Positions 27,509-33,858 of a stretch of 33,858 bases of DNA are shown here, piece after piece. Source of the DNA: Candidatus Competibacteraceae bacterium (GTDB taxonomy: Bacteria; Pseudomonadota; Gammaproteobacteria; Competibacterales; JAHEDQ01); NCBI GenBank assembly GCA_024641125.1, contig JAHEDQ010000021.1:1-33858 (forward strand). Direction: 5' to 3'. Made by a program: the position numbers and the translations under genes. The notes below the pieces were generated by a model that saw only the letters and a program-made list of their open reading frames with translations, was not told the DNA's origin and did no database searches. Each line of letters begins with the position of its first letter. Position 1 is the stretch's first letter.

Positions 27509-27676
27509 ATCGTTTTCCTGCGAACGGAATTCCGAACCTCGGCGAACCGGCGGTCTGGAAAAGCAATCGGTCACGATACCCAACCGGCGGACGGTGAACA
27601 ACCTGCACGCAAGGCTTGCATGGCGCCTGGCGGGGGCCAAGACTATCGCATAGCCTGAAGTAAACGGGAGGACGAC

Positions 27677-28204
27677 ATGACCAAGCCGGACACAACCCAC
27701 CAGGTGGGGGCTTACAACCAGATGATGGAACGCGTAAAGGGCGCGCTGGAACACGCCGAGCAAGAGACCTTGCCGACGCTGCAAAAAAGCATCGATGAGG
27801 CAAAGATGAGGGCGATCGAACTGGGCGAGCTCACCCGGGAGGAAGCAGATGAGATCGGCCAATGGTTGAAACGTGATCTGGAGGATGCGGGCTACTATCT
27901 GGCCAGCACCGGCAGCGAGCTTCGGGACTGGTTCCGGTTCGACATTGAGCAGGTCGAGGCCCGCCTGCTGGATCTGTTCAAGCAGGCAACCGACCTCAGC
28001 CGGCTTGAGTTTCTGGCGTTCGAGAATCGGGTTCTGGCCGAATCCCAGTACCATACCGGGCAGGTGACTGCGCCCGGCACCCTGCTCTGCCAGGACTGCG
28101 GAAAAGAGCTGCATTTTCACCAAACCGGACACATTCCTCCGTGCCCGACCTGCCATGGCAGCCGGTTCGAGCGCGTGAGCGCCAGCGCGTCAGACGCGCA
28201 CTGA
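27677..28204 (+). CDS. ybeL: Zinc-ribbon-containing protein, YbeL/DUF1451-like
   Basis: C-terminal [27 protein letters not shown] zinc ribbon; divergent from leuS as for ybeL in E. coli. Confidence 0.85.
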   Translation: MTKPDTTHQVGAYNQMMERVKGALEHAEQETLPTLQKSIDEAKMRAIELGELTREEADEIGQWLKRDLEDAGYYLASTGSELRDWFRFDIEQVEARLLDLFKQATDLSRLEFLAFENRVLAESQYHTGQVTAPGTLLCQDCGKELHFHQTGHIPPCPTCHGSRFERVSASASDAH

Positions 28205-29728
28205 GGGTTTTCGGCGTCCACTCAACAGCGCCGCCAGCAACATGCCCAGCGCCAGCAGCAGACTCGGTGTGGCGCCCCAACGCACATAAGGTGTGGCGCC
28301 GGTTCGCGGAATCCACTGGCCGATCAAGGCATGCGCTTCGAATTGCGGCGTTCGCGCGAGCACCGCTCCGGTCGCATCAATGATGGCGCTGATGCCGTTG
28401 TTGGTGCCGCGCAACACATACCGCTCCGACTCCATGGCGCGCAGACGGGCGATCTGCAGGTGTTGGTGGGGCGCCAGCGAATTGCCGAACCAGGCATCGT
28501 TGCTGACATTGACCAGAACATTGGACTGGGGCAATGAGCGACGGATCAGGCCGGGAAAAATGATTTCGTAGCAGATCGATGCGCCGATACGAACGGACCC
28601 CAATTTGAAGCCAGGCTGTTGCGGCTCACCTCGGCCGAAATCCGACATGGGGATCTGCACGTACTCGCTGAAAACGTTCAACACACCACGCATCGGGATG
28701 AACTCACCGAACGGAACCAGATGCCGTTTGTTGTATGCACCGTCCGCCGCACCAAGTGCCACCAGGCTGTTGTAGACCCGTCCATCGACCTGGGTCGGTG
28801 CCCCGGTCAGCAGCAGGCTGCCGCGCCGAAGCAATCGTGCGGACAATTCCGGGCCGAACGCACCGAGCTGATCCATGTAAAAAGGCAACGCTGTTTCCGG
28901 CCAGACAACCAGATCCGTGGGTTCGGAGTCGAAGGTGAGACTCACATACCGATCTAGGGTCCTGCGGCGCCATTCGGGACGCCACTTCAGGTCCTGTTCG
29001 ATGTTGCCTTGAATCAGCGCAACGCTGAACTTCGAGGGCGATGCCCGGGTCCATTCGCGCTCTTTCAGCAGGTGGCCGCTGATGAGAATCAACAGCGCGA
29101 GACTCAACGCCAGCGAGCGGGCCAACATTGGGCCTCTGACACCCAGAGCCAGCGCGCCGGCGAGTACCGCGGTGAGCAGGCACAAGCCGTGAACACCCAA
29201 CAGGGGCGCCCACCCGGCAAGGACCGAGTCGGATTGACTGTAACCCAGAGCCAACCAGGGAAACCCGGTTAAAACCCACTCGCGGAGCCACTCGGTCAGG
29301 GTCCAAAGCGCGGGCAGCAACAGGATCAGGCTGGGCGCGGCCGTCAACGATCTGGCCCAGGCCATCCCAGCCGCGACCAGCGCTGGATACACCGCGAGGT
29401 ATCCCACCAGCAGCAGGGTCAACAAACCGGCCACTACGGGGCTGGCCTGCCCGTAATCATGCAGACTGAAATAGACCCAGTGGACACCGCCGCCAAACAT
29501 GCCCAGGCCGAACAGCCATCCTCTCAACAGGGCTTGCGATAACGGGATACGGCGCCAAAGCAATGCCGCCAGCCCCAAGGATAGAGGTGCGACCCAGTAG
29601 GCGTTGAACGGGGCGAACGCCAACGGCATGGACAGCCCCAGCAGAAGACAGAGGGCAGACCCCGAGCGGCCGAAAGCAAACCGGCTCGCCCGGGTCGAAG
29701 TGGGCACGGGAAATTGACGCTGATTCAA
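28190..29728 (-). CDS. lnt: Apolipoprotein N-acyltransferase
   Basis: Multi-TM N-terminus plus nitrilase domain VVWPETALPFY, HLVPFGEFIPMR, ICYEIIFPGLIR, NVSNDAWFGNSLAPHQHLQIARLRAMESERYVLRGTNNGISAIID. Confidence 0.97.
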   Translation of the reverse strand: MNQRQFPVPTSTRASRFAFGRSGSALCLLLGLSMPLAFAPFNAYWVAPLSLGLAALLWRRIPLSQALLRGWLFGLGMFGGGVHWVYFSLHDYGQASPVVAGLLTLLLVGYLAVYPALVAAGMAWARSLTAAPSLILLLPALWTLTEWLREWVLTGFPWLALGYSQSDSVLAGWAPLLGVHGLCLLTAVLAGALALGVRGPMLARSLALSLALLILISGHLLKEREWTRASPSKFSVALIQGNIEQDLKWRPEWRRRTLDRYVSLTFDSEPTDLVVWPETALPFYMDQLGAFGPELSARLLRRGSLLLTGAPTQVDGRVYNSLVALGAADGAYNKRHLVPFGEFIPMRGVLNVFSEYVQIPMSDFGRGEPQQPGFKLGSVRIGASICYEIIFPGLIRRSLPQSNVLVNVSNDAWFGNSLAPHQHLQIARLRAMESERYVLRGTNNGISAIIDATGAVLARTPQFEAHALIGQWIPRTGATPYVRWGATPSLLLALGMLLAALLSGRRKPSVRV

Positions 29729-29740
29729 ATCAGGACGTTC

Positions 29741-30604
29741 TCAACCGGGCTCAGTGGCACCTGCATCCGGCCGCCGATTCAGACCCAACAAATGGATGCG
29801 CCGGTTGTCGGCCCTCACCACCGAGAATTCGAACCCGCTCACATCCACCGTTTCACCCCGGCGGGGCAGCCGTCCGATCGTATTCATCACCAGCCCACCT
29901 ATGGTGTCGAACTCATCATCGCTGAACGTGGATCCGAAGTAGGCATTGAAATCCTCGATCGGCGTCAGAGCCAACACCAGATACTGCCCATCGGGCTGCT
30001 CACGGATGTAGGCGTCCTCTTCGGCGTCGTGTTCGTCGTCGATTTCACCGACGATTTGCTCAAGCACATCTTCAATGGTGACCAATCCAGCCACCCCACC
30101 ATACTCATCCAGCACAATCGCCATGTGCAGCCGCGACAATCGGAACTCTTTCAGCAGTGCATTGAGCCGTTTGCTCTCTGGAATGAACTTGGCGGGCCGC
30201 AGAAAATCCGTCAACCGCAGAGGCGCATCGCCATCGGCGGCAAAATAGCGCAGCATGTCCTTGGCCAGCAGTACACCCAGTACTTCGTCGCGGTTCTCAC
30301 CCACCACAGGCAGACGCGAGTGGCCGGAATCGATGACCACCTCCAGGATCTTATCAAGCGGCCAGTCATGCTCCAGTGCCACCATCTGGGCGCGGGGGAT
30401 CATAACGTCACGCACCTGCATCTCAGATACCTGCATCACCCCCTCCATCATGCCCAGGGCTTCGGCATCAAGCAGATCCCGCTGCTGCGCATCGCGCAGC
30501 AGCTCAAGCAGTGCCTCCTGATCCTTGGGCTCACCAAGCAACGCCTGACCCAGCCGCTCCAGCCAGGACCGCTGAGCGCCGCCACTATCCCGTTGCTCGT
30601 CCAT
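29741..30604 (-). CDS. corC: CorC/HlyC family CBS-domain protein
   Basis: VRDVMIPRAQMVALEHD, CBS pair, VLDEYGGVAGLVTIEDVLEQIVGEIDDEHD; between ybeY and lnt. Confidence 0.95.
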   Translation of the reverse strand: MDEQRDSGGAQRSWLERLGQALLGEPKDQEALLELLRDAQQRDLLDAEALGMMEGVMQVSEMQVRDVMIPRAQMVALEHDWPLDKILEVVIDSGHSRLPVVGENRDEVLGVLLAKDMLRYFAADGDAPLRLTDFLRPAKFIPESKRLNALLKEFRLSRLHMAIVLDEYGGVAGLVTIEDVLEQIVGEIDDEHDAEEDAYIREQPDGQYLVLALTPIEDFNAYFGSTFSDDEFDTIGGLVMNTIGRLPRRGETVDVSGFEFSVVRADNRRIHLLGLNRRPDAGATEPG

Positions 30605-31073
30605 TCGGCTCCGTATGCAGTTGGTAGGGATTGGAAAAACCCAACCCCTCCAGAATTTCACATTCGATACGCTCCATACGCACCGCATCATCCTCGGTCA
30701 GATGGTCGTAACCCAGAAGGTGCAAGGTGCCGTGTATCGCCATATGGGCGTAATGGGCCCGAACGGATTTACCCTGCTCATCCGCTTCCCGCGCGACTAC
30801 CGGGGCACAGATGACCAGATCGCCCAACACGGCCTGGTTTTCGGGCAATCCCGGCATCGGCTCGAAGGGAAAGGAAAGCACGTTGGTGGCGCCTTCGCCC
30901 CCACGGAATCGCCGATTCAGTTCCAGGCCCTCGAACTCGTCCACCAAGCGGATGGTCATGGCACCACGGACGGTCACGGCAGTGTCAATCGCCCTGACCC
31001 AGCCATCAAAGCATGCGGCAGTTGGCACATCCGTCAAGAGGGTCGCGTACTGGACTTCGATCGACGCGCTCAC
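30585..31073 (-). CDS. ybeY: Endoribonuclease YbeY
   Basis: NVLSFPFE, LGDLVICAPVVAREA, HMAIHGTLHLLGYDHLTEDDAVRMERIE (HGxLHLxGYDH). Confidence 0.97.
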   Translation of the reverse strand: MSASIEVQYATLLTDVPTAACFDGWVRAIDTAVTVRGAMTIRLVDEFEGLELNRRFRGGEGATNVLSFPFEPMPGLPENQAVLGDLVICAPVVAREADEQGKSVRAHYAHMAIHGTLHLLGYDHLTEDDAVRMERIECEILEGLGFSNPYQLHTEPNGRATG

Positions 31074-32077
31074 GGCGTGTCTTCAGCCTTTTCGTAGGCG
31101 GCCACGATGCGCTGCACCAGCGGATGCCGCACCACGTCGCGCGTGCTGAAAAAGGTGCAGCTTATCCCGTCCACACCCGCCAGAACCTCCAGCGCGTGGC
31201 GCAGACCGGAGCGCTGCCCGCGGGGCAGGTCCACCTGGGTCACGTCGCCGGTAACCACCGCGGTGGACCCAAATCCAATCCGGGTGAGGAACATCTTCAT
31301 CTGTTCCAAGGTGGTATTCTGGGCCTCATCCAGGATCACAAACGACTCATTCAGGGTCCGTCCCCGCATAAATGCGAGGGGCGCCACTTCGATCACGTTG
31401 CGCTCCAACAGTCGCCCCACACGTTCGAAACCCAACATTTCGTACAAAGCGTCGTACAATGGGCGCAGATACGGGTCGATCTTCTGGGCCATGTCCCCGG
31501 GCAGAAAGCCCAAGCGCTCACCGGCTTCGACGGCCGGGCGGACGAGTAGAATGCGCCGCACCTGGTCGCGTTCCAGGGCGTCCACCGCGCAGGCCACCGC
31601 CAGATACGTCTTGCCGGTACCGGCCGGCCCCACCCCGAAGTTCAAATCGTGGGTCAGGATGCTGTGCATGTAGCGATGCTGCGCCGGACCGCGACCGCGT
31701 ACCACACCGCGGCGGGTGCGGATCGAAATTTCTTCCAGGCCTTCGCCGGCCGAATCGGAGTCTGTCTCCGCACCGGCCTCATGCAGAGCCAGGTGGACTC
31801 CTTCGGGCGTCAAGTCGTGGGCCTCGGTAGACCGATACAAGGTGGCCAGCATCTCGGTTACCCGAGGGACCATTTCGGCCGCGCCCACAACCCTGAAGCG
31901 ACTGCCGCGATTGCTGATCTCGACGCCCATACGTTGCTCTATGAGCCGAAGGTGCTCGTTGAACTGGCCACACAAACTGGCAAGTCGTTCGTTGTCCACC
32001 GGCTCAAGGCTGACATCGCTGGTGTGCAGGGATTCATCCAACGCTGTGCTGCGCCTCAACCGGGGCAACGGATGCAT
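31070..32077 (-). CDS. ybeZ: PhoH-like ATPase YbeZ (start uncertain: ATG 32077 or TTG 32041)
   Basis: [82 protein letters not shown]. Confidence 0.94.
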   Translation of the reverse strand: MHPLPRLRRSTALDESLHTSDVSLEPVDNERLASLCGQFNEHLRLIEQRMGVEISNRGSRFRVVGAAEMVPRVTEMLATLYRSTEAHDLTPEGVHLALHEAGAETDSDSAGEGLEEISIRTRRGVVRGRGPAQHRYMHSILTHDLNFGVGPAGTGKTYLAVACAVDALERDQVRRILLVRPAVEAGERLGFLPGDMAQKIDPYLRPLYDALYEMLGFERVGRLLERNVIEVAPLAFMRGRTLNESFVILDEAQNTTLEQMKMFLTRIGFGSTAVVTGDVTQVDLPRGQRSGLRHALEVLAGVDGISCTFFSTRDVVRHPLVQRIVAAYEKAEDTP

Positions 32078-33416
32078 CTGCAGCCTCCGAGCGTGCTGCC
32101 AGCACACCGCGCAGAGAGTTGGGCAGGGCTTCGGTGATAAGCACATCCACGAACTGACCAATTAAGCGCTCACCCCCGGGGAAATTCACCACCCGGTTAT
32201 TCTCCGTGCGACCCGCCATCTGCAGCGCATCCTTGCGCGAAGGCCGCTCGACCAATATGCGCTGTACAGTCCCCACCATCTCCCGCGATCGCCTGTCCGC
32301 CATCTCGGAAATCCGCGCCTGTAGCCGGGCCAGCCGCGCTTTTTTCTCTGCCAAAGGGGTTATGTCGGGCAAGCCCGCCGCGGGCGTACCTGGCCGCGGG
32401 CTGTAGATGAAACTGAAACTGTGATCGAAACCAACACGCTCTATGAGATCCATGGTCGCTTCGAACTCGGCCTCGGTTTCACCCGGAAATCCGACAATGA
32501 AATCCGATGACAGGGCAATGTCGGGACGTACTGCCCGCAGCTTGCGGATCTTCGATTTGTACTCCAGGACGGTGTGGCCACGTTTCATGGCCGCCAGAAC
32601 CCGGTCGCAGCCGGACTGCACCGGCAGGTGCACATGACTCACGAGTTCCGGGACCTTGCCATAAACACCGATCAGACCATCGGAGAACTCAACCGGATGC
32701 GAGGTGGTGAATCGAATCCGGTCGATACCGTCCACTGCCGCCACAAATTCGATCAGCAGGGCCAGATCAGCGATCTCGCCGTCGTACATGGGACCACGGT
32801 AGGCGTTGACATTCTGCCCGAGCAGGTTGACCTCTCTCACCCCCTGGGCGGCCAGACTCGCAACTTCGGCCAACACATCATCGAAGGGGCGGCTGACTTC
32901 CTCACCCCGGGTGTAGGGCACCACACAAAAGCTGCAGTACTTGCTGCACCCCTCCATCACCGATACGAATGCCGTTGGCCCCTGGGCGCGGGGTTCGGGC
33001 AGGCAATCGAACTTCTCGATTTCCGGAAAGCTGATGTCCACCACCGGCTGACGGTCTTTTTGCAGACGGGTCAGCATGTCCGGCAGACGATGCAGGGTCT
33101 GGGGCCCGAACACCAGGTCGACATAGGGCGATCGTTCGCGTATCGCGTGGCCTTCCTGGCTGGCCACGCAGCCACCTACCCCAATCACCAGGCCGGGGTG
33201 CTGCTGTTTACGTTCCTTCCAGCGACCCAATTCGGAGAACACTTTCTCCTGGGCTTTTTCCCGGATCGAACAGGTGTTGAGCAACACCACGTCGGCTTGA
33301 TCCGGGTCGGCGGTCAGTTCCAGGCCGTGCGAATCGGCAAGCACGTCGGCCATTTTGGCCGAATCGTACTCGTTCATCTGACATCCGTGGGTGCGAATGA
33401 AAAGTTTACGGGCCAT
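32034..33416 (-). CDS. miaB: tRNA-2-methylthio-N6-dimethylallyladenosine synthase MiaB
   Basis: [41 protein letters not shown] radical SAM motif, [16 protein letters not shown]. Confidence 0.97.
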   Translation of the reverse strand: MARKLFIRTHGCQMNEYDSAKMADVLADSHGLELTADPDQADVVLLNTCSIREKAQEKVFSELGRWKERKQQHPGLVIGVGGCVASQEGHAIRERSPYVDLVFGPQTLHRLPDMLTRLQKDRQPVVDISFPEIEKFDCLPEPRAQGPTAFVSVMEGCSKYCSFCVVPYTRGEEVSRPFDDVLAEVASLAAQGVREVNLLGQNVNAYRGPMYDGEIADLALLIEFVAAVDGIDRIRFTTSHPVEFSDGLIGVYGKVPELVSHVHLPVQSGCDRVLAAMKRGHTVLEYKSKIRKLRAVRPDIALSSDFIVGFPGETEAEFEATMDLIERVGFDHSFSFIYSPRPGTPAAGLPDITPLAEKKARLARLQARISEMADRRSREMVGTVQRILVERPSRKDALQMAGRTENNRVVNFPGGERLIGQFVDVLITEALPNSLRGVLAARSEAADASVAPVEAQHSVG

Positions 33417-33567
33417 GAATTCCGGGTTGAACTGAGAGCGAACCGCGAATTATCGCATGTGCATACGACAGCCACCACCCCAATGGTTGAGATAGACGGT
33501 CGGGAATCTCCAGTAAGATTCACACCGGTCGGCCTGGTCTTGGAGGCCGCCGCTGTCGCACCTGGCT

Positions 33568-33858
33568 TCAGTAAGGTTTGTCCAGAGAGACGGATACTGT
33601 CTCATCGATCCAATCCTTGGTACGCAGGCGCACCTCGATCAAGACCGCCGCGACGGAAAACTCCTCGCCCATCAGATGCACGCCGGCGTCAGCCACACCA
33701 CGGGCATCCAAAGCGAGCAACTTACAGGCTGCATGCACTTCCACGGGTAAGGCATCCCAGGCTTCTTCGGCACGCTGCGCCAACCGTCGGTCAAACCGCG
33801 CGAGCCAGGCATCGCCATCGTCAGGCTCCATGCCCTCAACCGGAAACCCTGAGGTGGA
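33568..33858 (-). CDS. Uncharacterised protein, 5' truncated by window edge
   Basis: Frame open from the - strand stop at 33568 through the window end (97 codons). Confidence 0.5.
   Translation of the reverse strand, partial: STSGFPVEGMEPDDGDAWLARFDRRLAQRAEEAWDALPVEVHAACKLLALDARGVADAGVHLMGEEFSVAAVLIEVRLRTKDWIDETVSVSLDKPY

Noticed and set aside
26483-27658. 391-aa + strand ORF antisense to leuS
   Set aside because: Opposite conserved LeuRS sequence; no domain recognised.
27509-28156. N-terminal extension of the leuS ORF (1077 aa in the track)
   Set aside because: LeuRS homology begins at [25 protein letters not shown] (GTG 27508); the upstream open frame is antisense to the ybeL-like zinc-ribbon gene and is a high-GC stop-free artefact.
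29714-30814. 366-aa + strand ORF antisense to corC/ybeY
   Set aside because: Shadow ORF opposite conserved CBS-protein coding sequence.

Overview
The window is a dense block of gammaproteobacterial housekeeping genes, high in GC. The + strand (1-13009) carries the kdsD 3' end, kdsC, lptC, lptA, lptB, rpoN, hpf, ptsN, a short hprK, rapZ, an EIIA-Man protein, HPr, ptsI, mgtE, a flavoprotein disulfide reductase and darP/yjgA. The - strand (13197-27508) carries a nitrilase, a yhdP-like gene, rng, maf, rlmH, rsfS, nadD, proA, holA, lptE and leuS. After a + strand ybeL-like zinc-ribbon gene, lnt, corC, ybeY, phoH and miaB run on the - strand, followed by an unidentified ORF cut by the window edge. 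I see no tRNA, rRNA, CRISPR array, intact transposase or defence system. I do not see a convincing new multi-gene system. The most unusual non-coding signals are two elements sitting in otherwise compact operons. One is a ~267-bp MITE-like structured element (320-586) with 24-bp terminal inverted repeats, inserted between kdsD and kdsC and ending 3 nt before the kdsC start codon. The other is a perfect 54-bp palindrome plus a hairpin-rich stretch (20091-20371) between rlmH and maf. The most unusual protein signals are a kinase-domain-only HprK in the PTS-Ntr locus and a disulfide reductase with extra cysteines around its redox motif. Product names come from recognising motifs and gene order by eye; no database search was run.
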